A stretch of DNA of 64,000 nt from CAWIJJ01 sp963836425 (GCA_963836425.1 CAWIJJ010000016.1:620001-684000), one strand, 5' to 3'; positions 43,024 through 51,439 are shown, numbered from the stretch's first letter. The notes: generated by a model not told the origin, from the sequence alone. Numbers and translations: made by a program.

Positions 43024-43560
43024 ATGCGGATTCAATTTATCGCGGGCATGCTGCTCGCGGCTTCGACCGCCATAGCTCAATATGGCACCGCGGATCGTCC
43101 GCTGGACGTTCCCTACGTACCCAGCCCCAACCCCGTCGTGGACGCCATGCTAAAGCTCGCCGACGTAAAGAAAACCGATACCGTGATGGACCTGGGATGC
43201 GGAGATGGCCGCATCGTCATCTCGGCGGCCAAAACCTATGGCGCGCATGGGGTGGGGGTGGACCTGAATCCCGAACGCGTGGAAGAAGCGCGGGCGAATG
43301 CCAAAAGCGCGGGCGTGGACAGCATGGTGCGGTTCGAAGAAAACGATCTGTTCAAAGCCGACATCAGCAATGCGTCCGTGGTGACCCTTTACCTCCTTCC
43401 CGGAGTCAACGAACGCCTGAAGCCGAAACTCCTGAGCGACCTCAAGCCGGGAACCCGCGTGGTCTCCCACAGCTTCGATATGGGCGAGTGGAAGCCGGAC
43501 AAGGAAGAGGTTGTCGACGGCCGCCACATTTACCTGTGGATTATTCCAGAGAAAAAGTAA
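43024..43560 (+). CDS. Class I SAM methyltransferase with an apparent signal peptide
   Basis: 178 residues with GGAGGT 7 nt before the ATG. Residues 1-19 are a Sec-type signal (MRIQFIAGMLLAASTAIAQ). The mature part is a complete Rossmann methyltransferase: VMDLGCGDGRIV at 54-65, GVGVDLNPERVEEA, then FEENDLF and VVTLYLLP. SAM is a cytoplasmic cofactor, so export is puzzling. The leader may be an uncleaved anchor or the enzyme may be periplasmic. The last 20 bp overlap the convergent DUF2461 gene. Confidence 0.88.
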   Translation: MRIQFIAGMLLAASTAIAQYGTADRPLDVPYVPSPNPVVDAMLKLADVKKTDTVMDLGCGDGRIVISAAKTYGAHGVGVDLNPERVEEARANAKSAGVDSMVRFEENDLFKADISNASVVTLYLLPGVNERLKPKLLSDLKPGTRVVSHSFDMGEWKPDKEEVVDGRHIYLWIIPEKK

Positions 43561-44245
43561 CCCGCTCCTTGCGCCGCGGCAGCGGAGCGTTCAGAAACTC
43601 GAGGAACGGAGCCATGGCCCGGAACCGCGTCACGATGGACGGATAGAGTTCGGGCGTGGTGGCCGGGTCCGGCGGAAGCTCGATGTATAGCAGGTATTGC
43701 TTGAAGCGCAGCAGGTCCGCCGCGGGGTGATCCGGCGGATAGCCTTTGGGCACCCGGGTCAATTGCTCACCGTGCATCTCGCCCAGAAGCCTCCGCACAG
43801 GCGCCGCCGCAATGATCTTGCGGAACTGCCGGTGGTTCTCCGCAATGTGGGCCCTCACCGCGCGCAGGGTCTCGGGCGGCGGCATGTAAATCCCGCCCCC
43901 TACGGCCGTTTCTTTGTGCGAGACGGCAAAGTAGAACCCCGCGCCGTTCTCGATGGCGCGGTGCCGGAACGACGCCGCGATCTGCTGTTTATACGGTGAC
44001 TTGTCCTTACTGAAACGGGTGTCCCGGTAGAAGCGGTACACGGCCTTGCCGGGCTCGGTGCGGTATTCGGGGGCGAAGCCTTTGAGGGCCGCGTTGACCG
44101 TCTCTACCAGCCGGTACATCGGCTCCTTGACGGAAGCTTCGAAAACCGGTTTGCGGGGCAGGAACCACTCGCGGTTGTTATTGCGCTGGAGGCCGCGAAA
44201 GAACTGCATGGCTTCCGGCGGGAAGCCTGGAAATCCGGATGGCAT
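43541..44245 (-). CDS. DUF2461 (TIGR02453) family protein
   Basis: 234 residues. FFRGLQRNNNREWFLPRKPVFE at the start, the YRDTRFSKDKSPYKQQIAASF segment and GFYFAVS are the conserved blocks of DUF2461, a family of unknown function widely spread in bacteria and fungi. No signal or membrane segment is seen. It lies back to back with murB, 28 bp apart. Confidence 0.9.
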   Translation of the reverse strand: MPSGFPGFPPEAMQFFRGLQRNNNREWFLPRKPVFEASVKEPMYRLVETVNAALKGFAPEYRTEPGKAVYRFYRDTRFSKDKSPYKQQIAASFRHRAIENGAGFYFAVSHKETAVGGGIYMPPPETLRAVRAHIAENHRQFRKIIAAAPVRRLLGEMHGEQLTRVPKGYPPDHPAADLLRFKQYLLYIELPPDPATTPELYPSIVTRFRAMAPFLEFLNAPLPRRKERVTFSLE

Positions 44246-44260
44246 TCAGGTACTCTCCCT

Positions 44261-44266
44261 TATAAT
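44261..44266 (+). promoter_or_regulatory. -10 element directly before murB
   Basis: TATAAT ends 7 bp before the murB ATG at 44274. If used, transcription would begin at or next to the start codon, giving a leaderless mRNA. No clear -35 is present. Confidence 0.3.
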
Positions 44267-44273
44267 TGAGGTG

Positions 44274-45236
44274 ATGCCGACGGCGGAAGAGATGCACGCG
44301 CGTCTCGCCGAAATACCCAATTTAACCGTTTCGATCGGCACTCCGCTCGCTCAACATACCCGGTTCGGGATTGGCGGTCCGGCCGACGTGTTCGCGGAGA
44401 CCGGGGACGAGACGGCGTTTGTCGAAGCCGTGGCGCGCACGCGCGCCAGCGGCCTGCCTGCCATGGTCATCGGAGGCGGGACGAACCTCATCGTGTCCGA
44501 CAGCGGCTTCCGCGGCATCGTGCTGCGCTTTCGCGCCGACCGCCTGGAGGCCGATGGCGCCCGCGTCCACGCCGAGGCCGGGGCCGTACTGCAACACCTG
44601 GTGGACTTTACGATCGGGCACGGGTTGAAAGGCCTGGAAACGCTGTCGGGCATTCCCGGATCGGTCGGGGCCGCCATCTACGGCAACGCCGGCGCCTACG
44701 GCCACTCGATCTCCGAGCGCGTCCAGGCGGTGCGGTTCTTCGACGGCCGCGACATCCGCGAATTTTCCAACGAGCAGTGCCGCTTCGAATATCGCGAGAG
44801 CATCTTTAAGAAATGCAAGGAGTGGATCATTTTTTCCGTGGACCTTCTGCTGGAGCCCGGGGACGGCGCCGGGTTGCGGCGGCGGGCCGACGAGATCCTG
44901 GCGGTCCGCAACGAGAAGTTTCCCGTCACCATGAAATGCGCGGGCAGCATTTTCAAGAACCTGTTGCTGAAGAACCTGCCGGAAAAGGTGGCGGCCCAGG
45001 TGCCGGCGGAGTCGGTGCGCGAAGGCAAGGTGCCGGCGGCGTGGTTTCTCGAGCAGGTGGGTGCCAAAGGCATGCGGCGCGGCGAGATCCACGTGGCGGA
45101 TTATCATGCCAACCTGATCTACAATACGGGCTCCGGCACGGCGGCCGACCTGTCGCTGCTGATCCGGGAGTTGAAGGCCAGGGTGTGGGACCGTTTCGGC
45201 GTCGAACTCGAAGAGGAGGTGCAGTACGTCGGCTAG
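44274..45236 (+). CDS. murB: UDP-N-acetylenolpyruvoylglucosamine reductase
   Basis: 320 residues. NTRFGIGGPAD-like HTRFGIGGPAD opens the FAD-binding PCMH fold, followed by VIGGGTNLIVSD, GLETLSGIPGSVGAAIYGNAGAYG and the C-terminal KCAGSIFKN with the catalytic Ser. LLIREL and RFGVELEEEVQYVG end the chain. It reduces the enolpyruvyl group to give UDP-MurNAc with NADPH. Other mur genes are not adjacent. A GAGGTG site overlaps the start region. Confidence 0.94.
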   Translation: MPTAEEMHARLAEIPNLTVSIGTPLAQHTRFGIGGPADVFAETGDETAFVEAVARTRASGLPAMVIGGGTNLIVSDSGFRGIVLRFRADRLEADGARVHAEAGAVLQHLVDFTIGHGLKGLETLSGIPGSVGAAIYGNAGAYGHSISERVQAVRFFDGRDIREFSNEQCRFEYRESIFKKCKEWIIFSVDLLLEPGDGAGLRRRADEILAVRNEKFPVTMKCAGSIFKNLLLKNLPEKVAAQVPAESVREGKVPAAWFLEQVGAKGMRRGEIHVADYHANLIYNTGSGTAADLSLLIRELKARVWDRFGVELEEEVQYVG

Positions 45237-45258
45237 CGCGTGCTTCATCGCCGTCGTC

Positions 45259-46437
45259 TTGGCGGCCTCGCTGGCCGCGGCCGACTTGCACCAGGCGGTC
45301 CTCAGCGGCAATTTGGAAGCCGTGAAGGCCCGCGTCGAGGCCGGCGACAACGTCAACGCCCGCGATCAGTTGGGCGCCACCGCGCTCCACGACGCCGCCT
45401 GGAACGGATATCTCGAGATTGCCCGGTACCTGATCGAGCACGGCGCGGACGTGAAGGCGAAGCATTCCGAGGGCGGATCGGTGCCGCTCGGCTACGCCGT
45501 GATCAAAAACAACCTGCCCATGGCCGCGCTGCTCCTGGATCACGGCGCGGAGCTGACGGCGGTGGACCGCTGGGGCGATACGCCGCTGCACCTGGCCGTC
45601 GATAAAGGGCATATCGAGATGGCGGAGATGCTGTTGCAGCGCGGCGCGCCCGTCGGGGTTCGCGACCGCGCCGGCTCGAGTCCCCTGGATTTGGCTGCCG
45701 AACGCGGCAACCTGCGTATCGCCGAACTGCTGCTCGATCACGGCGCTCCGGCGGACGAACCGAACCCGCAGAGCGGCTCCGCCCCGCTGCTGACCGCGGC
45801 AGCCCGCGGCAACGAAGCCGTGGTCCAACTTCTGCTTGCCAGGGGCGCGGACCGCAAACGCCGGAACCGTAGCGGCGACCGGGCCCTGGAGGTGGCGGTA
45901 CGGGGACGCCATACCGCCGTCGTCGGGCTGCTGCTCGAAGGCGTGGTGGAAGACACCGCTCCAGCCCTGCTTCAGGAAGCGGCCCTAAAGGGACAAACCG
46001 AAATTGCCGATGTACTGATTGCGAAGGGTGCAAACGTAAACGCGCGGGACGAGTCCGGCTCGACGCCGCTGCACACGGCCGCATTGAAGGGCAATACGGC
46101 GATTGCCGCCCTGCTGCTCGATCACGGCGCCGAGGTGGATGCGCGCGATGGGGACGGGCTGACTCCGCTGCACGACGCCGCTTTGAGCGGCCAGGCGGCG
46201 GTGGCGGCGCTGCTCCTCGATAAGGGAGCGGACCGCGAGGCCCGCGACGGCGATACGGGCGCAACTCCGCTCTACCACGCGGCGTCGTGGGGGCGGCGGA
46301 GCGTGGTGGAACTGCTGCTCGCCCGGGGCGCCGATGTCAACGCGGCCAACAAGGCCGGCCATACGCCGGCGGCCATCGCGCGGATGAACGGATTTCCGGA
46401 AATCGCGGCCCTCATCGAGAGGCGCGGCGGAAAATAG
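45259..46437 (+). CDS. Ankyrin-repeat protein
   Basis: 392 residues of about eleven ankyrin repeats, each with the TPLH(x)A(x)..G(x)..(I/V)(A/V)xLLLDHGA pattern, for example GSTPLHTAALKGNTAIAALL. Part of a signal peptide is visible ahead of it (CFIAVVLAASLAAADLHQ), but no ATG, GTG or TTG exists upstream before an in-frame stop except the TTG at 45259. An AGGAGG site at 45214-45219 stands 6 nt before an in-frame ACG at 45226, which would give a complete signal peptide. The protein probably acts in the periplasm as a protein-binding scaffold. Confidence 0.85.
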   Translation: MAASLAAADLHQAVLSGNLEAVKARVEAGDNVNARDQLGATALHDAAWNGYLEIARYLIEHGADVKAKHSEGGSVPLGYAVIKNNLPMAALLLDHGAELTAVDRWGDTPLHLAVDKGHIEMAEMLLQRGAPVGVRDRAGSSPLDLAAERGNLRIAELLLDHGAPADEPNPQSGSAPLLTAAARGNEAVVQLLLARGADRKRRNRSGDRALEVAVRGRHTAVVGLLLEGVVEDTAPALLQEAALKGQTEIADVLIAKGANVNARDESGSTPLHTAALKGNTAIAALLLDHGAEVDARDGDGLTPLHDAALSGQAAVAALLLDKGADREARDGDTGATPLYHAASWGRRSVVELLLARGADVNAANKAGHTPAAIARMNGFPEIAALIERRGGK

Positions 46438-46472
46438 TCCCGGCCGCGCGGCACCCTCCAACGAGGAGGCGA

Positions 46473-47891
46473 TTGGAACCCGAACTTTCGGTGGCCGCCC
46501 GGCGGCACATTCGAGCGCTGTTGTGTGCCCTGGCGCCGGCCGCGGAGCGGCTGGAAAGCAGGTTCTGCGGCCGGTTGCGAAGACGCAAGTGGCCGGAAGC
46601 GGACATTGCCGCCCTGCTCGGGATCCTGCCGAGCGCGGCCGCGGGGCACCGGACCCTGGCCGGCTTCTTCCGCCACGTGGAACGGCAGGGACGGGAACTG
46701 GCCAGGCTGAACGTCCCGCCACCGGTCGCCACCGCCGCCCTGGCCGAATTTCAGCAGTTGATCGAGACCGCAGTCAAGGGACGTTTTGCGCCGGCGCGCG
46801 AGCAGCTCCAGCTCGCCACGGTATTGGTACTGAACCGCGCCTTCTACGATGTCCGGGAGGCGGAGGCCCGCTGCTTTTTCGGCCTGTACCGCGCGGAAAC
46901 AGAAGTCGCCGGTCTGGACGAACTGCTGCGCCGTTTCGTGCGCCTGCTGGCGCATTCGCTGCGTGCGCAAGCCGGACGGCTGTTGCTGGCCGGCGAGGGA
47001 TTCGCCGTGACGCCCGGGGGGTTGGCTTATCTGGAGGGCGACGTGGCCGGGCAGGGGTGCGTCTGCGCCTGGTCGTACCCCATCCGCCAGTTCGCCGTAC
47101 TCCAGTTGGGTTTCGCCGCGCCCCGGCGCTGGCTCCCGCGCGAGGAGACGTTGTTGCACGCGGCGGCGGACCGGTTCGCCGAGGCCTTCGAGCGCGTGCG
47201 GGTTCAGGCCGAGTTGCGCCGTCTCCATGCCGAGGCGCTGCGAGCGGAGGAAGAGGAGCGGCGCCGCATCGCCCGCGAACTGCACGATGAAGCCGGTCAA
47301 TCGCTGCTGCTGTTGCGCCTGGAACTCGAACTGATTGAGCGCGATACACCCGCCGAAATGCGGGCCAGGCTAGCCGCCGCCCGGGCCGTGGCGGAGCGCA
47401 CGATCGAAGAGATCCGGCGCATCGTGGCGGCGCTCAGCCCGGCTGTGCTCGAGCGCCTGGGCCTCGAGGCCGCGCTGCGCCACCTCGGCGGCCGCTTTGC
47501 CAAGATGCATCCGGCCGCACTCCGCATGCGCATTCACCTGCCGCAGTCGTCGTTTTTGCCCGAGCAGCAGCGGGTGGTCTATCGGGTGGCGCAGGAGGCC
47601 TTACAAAACATTTCCAAGCACTCTGAGGCCACTCGGGTAAATTTTTCGGTGAGTTTTACCGATAGGGTAATCAGGCTGCGCGTTACGGACAACGGCGCCG
47701 GCTTTAGTGCGGAGCAGGCGGACAGCAAGCCGATGGCGTTCGGTCTCGGCGGGATGCGAGAGCGGGCAGCGCTCCTCGGCGGAACGCTGAACATCCGCAG
47801 CGCGCAAGGCGCGGGAACGGCGGTGTCGCTGGTGATCCCGTATTCCGAAATGGTGGCAACTCATGGCGAAGACTCGAATACTCATAACTGA
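46473..47891 (+). CDS. Soluble sensor histidine kinase, NarX/DegS type (HisKA_3)
   Basis: 472 residues from a TTG at 46473 just after GAGGAGG. No membrane segment is present. Residues 1-100 are an unassigned helical region, 140-230 looks GAF-like, and 240-260 is a coiled coil. The DHp helix is RRRIARELHDEAGQSL with phosphorylated H271. The ATPase domain has NISKHSEA, DNGAGFS and FGLGGMRERAALLGG. It phosphorylates the NarL-type regulator whose gene overlaps its end by 29 bp. The signal sensed is unknown but cytoplasmic. Confidence 0.9.
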   Translation: MEPELSVAARRHIRALLCALAPAAERLESRFCGRLRRRKWPEADIAALLGILPSAAAGHRTLAGFFRHVERQGRELARLNVPPPVATAALAEFQQLIETAVKGRFAPAREQLQLATVLVLNRAFYDVREAEARCFFGLYRAETEVAGLDELLRRFVRLLAHSLRAQAGRLLLAGEGFAVTPGGLAYLEGDVAGQGCVCAWSYPIRQFAVLQLGFAAPRRWLPREETLLHAAADRFAEAFERVRVQAELRRLHAEALRAEEEERRRIARELHDEAGQSLLLLRLELELIERDTPAEMRARLAAARAVAERTIEEIRRIVAALSPAVLERLGLEAALRHLGGRFAKMHPAALRMRIHLPQSSFLPEQQRVVYRVAQEALQNISKHSEATRVNFSVSFTDRVIRLRVTDNGAGFSAEQADSKPMAFGLGGMRERAALLGGTLNIRSAQGAGTAVSLVIPYSEMVATHGEDSNTHN

Positions 47892-48534
47892 CGACCATAT
47901 GCTGTTCCGGCAGGGCATCCGCACCCTACTCTCGGCCGAACCGGATCTGGAGGTAATCGGCGAGGCGGCCAACGCGGCGGATGCCATTTCGACCGCAAGA
48001 CAGTTTCACCCCGACGTTGTCCTGATGGACATCGGCATGCCGGGAATGAGCAGTTTCGAAGGCGCGCGCCAGATCCGCAAAGACCGGCCCGAGACTCGCG
48101 TCGTGTTCCTTTCGATGTACGATGACGAAGACTACCTCTCCGAGTCGCTCGCCATCGGAGCCAACGGCTACCTGCTGAAGGACAGCCCGGCCGAGCAACT
48201 CGTCATGGCGATCCGGGAGGTGCACCGCGGCGGCAGCGTGTTGAGCCCCCGCATGCTGGCCCGCCTGGTGGACGATTTCCGCGGCCAGGGCAAAGCGACC
48301 CCCCGCGAGCCGCGATTCGGCACCCTGACCAATCGCGAGCGCGACATTCTCAAGCTCCTGGCGGAAGGCAAGTCGGTCAAGGAGATCGCCTCCGGTTTCG
48401 ACCTGAGCGTCAAGACCGTCGAAGCCCACAAATTTAACCTGATGCGCAAACTGGATATCCACAACAAGGCGCAACTCGTCCAATACGCGATCCAAAAGAA
48501 GATTATCCGTCTGCCTGAGCATGTTTTCGGATGA
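47863..48534 (+). CDS. NarL/FixJ-family response regulator
   Basis: 223 residues. The receiver domain has D10/D11, phospho-acceptor D56 in VVLMDIGMPG, the Ser in VVFLSMYDDEDY and K107 in LLKDSP. The C-terminal LuxR-type HTH is at about 150-215 (LTNRERDILKLLAEGKSVKEIA and LSVKTVEAHKFNLMRKL). Target genes are unknown. It overlaps the kinase gene, so both come from one mRNA. Its stop overlaps an ATG (ATGA) of the HTH protein frame. Confidence 0.93.
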   Translation: MAKTRILITDDHMLFRQGIRTLLSAEPDLEVIGEAANAADAISTARQFHPDVVLMDIGMPGMSSFEGARQIRKDRPETRVVFLSMYDDEDYLSESLAIGANGYLLKDSPAEQLVMAIREVHRGGSVLSPRMLARLVDDFRGQGKATPREPRFGTLTNRERDILKLLAEGKSVKEIASGFDLSVKTVEAHKFNLMRKLDIHNKAQLVQYAIQKKIIRLPEHVFG

Positions 48535-48656
48535 ACCGTGCGGCGTCCGGCGCGAAGCCGCACAAAATTTCCGTGCAGCCGCAAGAAAAACAATTTGCAC
48601 GCGTAATGTTTTCTGATATCCTGAAAACGCTCTGGTGTCGATTGCCCGCGCGAAAA

Positions 48657-49124
48657 ATGGAGACAGCCGCACAAGGCCTTCTAACTCGCGATGAAATGGA
48701 AAACAGGCGCCTGATGGCCGCTCAGGACCTGCAAACGGGGCTCTCGCAGTCCCAAGTCGCTCGTAAATTCGGCGTCAGCCGGACAACCGCTTCGCGGTGG
48801 CACCGCGCTTTGCACGGTAACGGTGTGGAAGCGCTTCGGAAGCGCCGTGCTCCCGGACGCCCCTGCCGCCTGAGCAAAGACCAACTTGTCGGCGTCGCCG
48901 AGGTTTATCAGGCAGGGCCCCGCGTCGCCGGTTTCGACAGCGACCGCTGGACCACTATGCGGTTCGCCGACGCTATCTTTGCCCGCTTCGGCGTGCGCTA
49001 CGATCCCGATCACGTGGGCCGGATCATGCACCGGCTCGGTTTGCGCGACCGGACCCGTACGCGTCGCCACGAACACGAACAGCAATTTGTGGCGGAAACC
49101 CCTGGAATCACCGCTGTAGCGTGA
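48657..49124 (+). CDS. Stand-alone winged-helix/HTH protein related to IS630-type transposase N-termini
   Basis: 155 residues from the ATG at 48657; the frame is open to 48531 and overlaps the response-regulator stop. TGLSQSQVARKFGVSRTTASRWHRAL is the helix-turn-helix, followed by LRKRRAPGRPCRLS and a second winged-helix region. These match the DNA-binding half of IS630-family transposases. The DDE catalytic half is absent, and no terminal inverted repeats are seen. It may be a domesticated regulator or a transposase remnant. An imperfect palindrome (GTTTTC...GAAAAC, 48608-48628) lies before it. Confidence 0.7.
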   Translation: METAAQGLLTRDEMENRRLMAAQDLQTGLSQSQVARKFGVSRTTASRWHRALHGNGVEALRKRRAPGRPCRLSKDQLVGVAEVYQAGPRVAGFDSDRWTTMRFADAIFARFGVRYDPDHVGRIMHRLGLRDRTRTRRHEHEQQFVAETPGITAVA

Positions 49125-49160
49125 GTAGGGCGCAGTCGCGTTCAGGAGGACGCCCTACTC
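49123..49160. terminator. Perfect inverted repeat between convergent genes, containing both stop codons
   Basis: GAGTAGGGCG (49123-49132) and CGCCCTACTC (49151-49160) are perfect 10-bp arms with an 18-nt loop. The stop codons of the HTH gene (49122-49124) and of the mutase gene (49155-49157) both lie in or touch the arms. No T-run follows on either side. It could slow both polymerases as a bidirectional terminator-like hairpin. Confidence 0.45.
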
Positions 49161-50651
49161 GCGGTACTCTCCAAATACGCGCCTGAGCCGGTCCGAGATC
49201 TCGCCCACCGTGACGTAAGCAGCCGCTGCGTCCAAAATGGCGGGCATCAGGTTGACCCCGGCACAGGCGTTCGATTCCAGCGTGTCCAGGGCCCGGTCCG
49301 CGGCGGATTGGCTCCGGGACGCCCGGACCGCGCGTAGACTCTCTATCTGCCCCTGCTCGAGAGCGGGGTCCAGCCGGAACCCGACCGCGGCATGCTCGTC
49401 CGGCTGCTCGAACCGGTTGACACCGACAACGATCCGCCTGCCTGCCTCCACCTCCCGCTGGTATTCGTAGGCGGAGTTCTGTATCTCGTTCTGAATGAAC
49501 CCCGTTTCGATCGCCCGCAGGGTTCCCCCCAGTTCGTCGATGCGTTTCAGGTAATCCATCACCTGTTGCTCGATCGAGTCCGTCAGACTTTCGATTGCCT
49601 CGCTGCCCCCTACCGGATCCACGGTGTTGGCCGCGCCCGATTCGCAGGCGATAATTTGCTGGGTCCGCAGCGCGATCCTTGCCGATTCTTCCGTAGGCAG
49701 CGACAGGGCCTCATCCCGTGAATTCGTGTGCAGCGACTGTGCCCCGCCCAGCACCGCGGCCATGGCCTGCAACGCCGTGCGGACGATGTTCACGTCCGGC
49801 TGCTGCGCGGTGAGGGTCGATCCCGCGGTCTGCACGTGAAAGCGCAGCATCATCGAACGCGGATCGCGCGCACCGAAGCGGTCTCGCATCAGCCGCGCGT
49901 AAATCCGCCGCGCCGCGCGGAATTTGGCTATTTCTTCGAGGAAGTCGTTATGCGCATTGAAGAAAAACGAGAGGCGCGCGGCGAAGGAATCCACCGCCAG
50001 TCCAGCGGCCACCGCCGCTTCAATGTAGGCGATCGCGTCGGCAAAGGTAAAGGCGAGTTCCTGAACCGCCGTCGCGCCGGCTTCCCGTATGTGATAGCCG
50101 CTGATCGAAATGGTATTCCACTCCGGCATCTCTACCCCCGCCCAGGCGAATATGTCGGTAATGATCCGCATCGCCGGGCGTGGCGGGTAGATGTACGTCC
50201 CACGCGCTACGTATTCCTTCAGAATGTCGTTCTGGACCGTTCCCGACAGCTTCCGGATATCCGCGCCCTGCCGCTGCGCCACCAGCGCGTAGTACGCCAG
50301 CAGGATCGCCGCCGTTGAATTGATGGTCATCGACGTCGAGACCTTCTCGAGCGGGATGCCGCGAAACAGCACCTCCATGTCCGCCAGCGACGAGACGGCC
50401 ACGCCGACCCGGCCAACCTCGCCTGCCGCCATCGGATGGTCCGAATCGAAACCCATCTGCGTCGGAAGGTCGAAGGCTACCGACAATCCCGTGGTTCCCT
50501 GCTGCAAAAGGTAAAGATAGCGCCGGTTGCTCTCCCCGGCGGTGCCGAATCCGGCGTATTGGCGCATCGTCCAAAGACGGCTCCGGTACATTTCCGGGTA
50601 AATACCCCGGGTGTAAGGGAACTGCCCAGGCTTACCGGCTTCCCGGCTCAT
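49155..50651 (-). CDS. Methylmalonyl-CoA mutase, catalytic (large/alpha) subunit without B12 domain
   Basis: 498 residues. YPEMYRSRLWTMRQYAGFGTA and GTTGLSVAFDLPTQMGFDSD are the family's N-terminal blocks. The TIM-barrel core follows (MTINSTA, TVQNDILKEY, ISGYHIREAGA and LTAQQPDVNIVRTA). The chain ends where the cobalamin-binding DxHxxG domain would begin, so B12 must come from a separate small subunit, which is not nearby. It interconverts methylmalonyl-CoA and succinyl-CoA or a related acyl pair. The ATG overlaps the preceding gene's stop (ATGA). Confidence 0.93.
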   Translation of the reverse strand: MSREAGKPGQFPYTRGIYPEMYRSRLWTMRQYAGFGTAGESNRRYLYLLQQGTTGLSVAFDLPTQMGFDSDHPMAAGEVGRVGVAVSSLADMEVLFRGIPLEKVSTSMTINSTAAILLAYYALVAQRQGADIRKLSGTVQNDILKEYVARGTYIYPPRPAMRIITDIFAWAGVEMPEWNTISISGYHIREAGATAVQELAFTFADAIAYIEAAVAAGLAVDSFAARLSFFFNAHNDFLEEIAKFRAARRIYARLMRDRFGARDPRSMMLRFHVQTAGSTLTAQQPDVNIVRTALQAMAAVLGGAQSLHTNSRDEALSLPTEESARIALRTQQIIACESGAANTVDPVGGSEAIESLTDSIEQQVMDYLKRIDELGGTLRAIETGFIQNEIQNSAYEYQREVEAGRRIVVGVNRFEQPDEHAAVGFRLDPALEQGQIESLRAVRASRSQSAADRALDTLESNACAGVNLMPAILDAAAAYVTVGEISDRLRRVFGEYRE

Positions 50652-50944
50652 GAACGGGAGATTTTGCGCGCTCGCAGGAACGAGGTGACGCCGAAGTAGC
50701 CCGTGAGGGCTGTGCAAAAACCGGCGATCAACATGCGGCCGAGCTGCCCGCTGGTGTCGGCGGAGGCATCAGGCTGTAACCAGGACCAGGCATAATGGCC
50801 GGTGCGCAATCCGAAGATCGCCGAGAAACACAAGAAAATAAAACCGATGACCTCATTCCAAAGGGTGCGCGCCGGTTTGATGACCGCCGGTACGACGTGG
50901 CGAACAAACTCCCTTCCGTGACGTGCCGTGACTCGCTTCCACAC
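50648..50944 (-). CDS. Small membrane protein coupled to methylmalonyl-CoA mutase
   Basis: 98 residues with two hydrophobic helices (about 32-50 and 68-88). The basic N-terminus suggests a cytoplasmic start. No family is recognised. Its TGA overlaps the mutase ATG, so it is the first gene of a two-gene operon. A possible start at another codon cannot be excluded. AT-rich DNA upstream (TTAACAAAACGTTA at about 50954) could hold its promoter. Confidence 0.65.
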   Translation of the reverse strand: MWKRVTARHGREFVRHVVPAVIKPARTLWNEVIGFIFLCFSAIFGLRTGHYAWSWLQPDASADTSGQLGRMLIAGFCTALTGYFGVTSFLRARKISRS

Positions 50945-51028
50945 ATCCTTATGTTAACAAAACGTTATTCCGTCCGAATCGCTATGCTTTGCGGCCTTCG
51001 AAATGCCGATACATTCAGTTGTGGGGCC

Positions 51029-51057
51029 TTGTGATCGGTGGGTACGTCCACTACAAT
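51029..51057 (+). promoter_or_regulatory. Sigma-70 promoter of the small acidic protein gene
   Basis: TTGTGA (51029-51034), a 17-bp spacer and TACAAT (51052-51057). The -35 matches 4 of 6 and the -10 5 of 6. Transcription would start near 51064, about 70 nt before the GTG at 51134. Confidence 0.55.
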
Positions 51058-51133
51058 CGGAACGAGTGGGTTCACCCTCGGGAATGGAACGCCGCCGGCA
51101 CTCGACGCATCCACTCTAATTAGGGAGCACTCT

Positions 51134-51439
51134 GTGGAAGAGCCATTGAAGCACCTCATGCAGGAATTGGGAAACGCGATCAACGATTCCCTTTCCGAGT
51201 CCGACCGGATCGCGGAAGCGATCGGCGAAATCAAACGGGCCGGCTACGATGTTTTCCTGGTCCTGGAGGCCACCATTGGCTTCAATCGCCGCGATGAAAA
51301 CGGGGAGGAAGAGGAGGAGCAAAGCGAGGTGGTCGATGAGCCAAAACGGTTCGAGGCGACCGGCAAAATCAAGTTCACTTCCCAGGACCACCGGTTCCTT
51401 CGCGCCCTCAAAATCGCAGTAGACGACGAAAACCGCTAG
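51134..51439 (+). CDS. Small acidic hypothetical protein
   Basis: 101 residues from a GTG with AGGGAGC 5-6 nt upstream. An earlier start at 51038 would lie upstream of, or too close to, the promoter's start site. The chain is helical at first (EEPLKHLMQELGNAINDSL) and then beta-rich (VFLVLEATIGF), with a run of Glu (GEEEEEQSE) near residues 60-68. It recalls small Acidobacteria-specific conserved proteins, but I cannot name a family. Its last 4 bp overlap the convergent glycosyltransferase gene. Confidence 0.6.
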   Translation: MEEPLKHLMQELGNAINDSLSESDRIAEAIGEIKRAGYDVFLVLEATIGFNRRDENGEEEEEQSEVVDEPKRFEATGKIKFTSQDHRFLRALKIAVDDENR

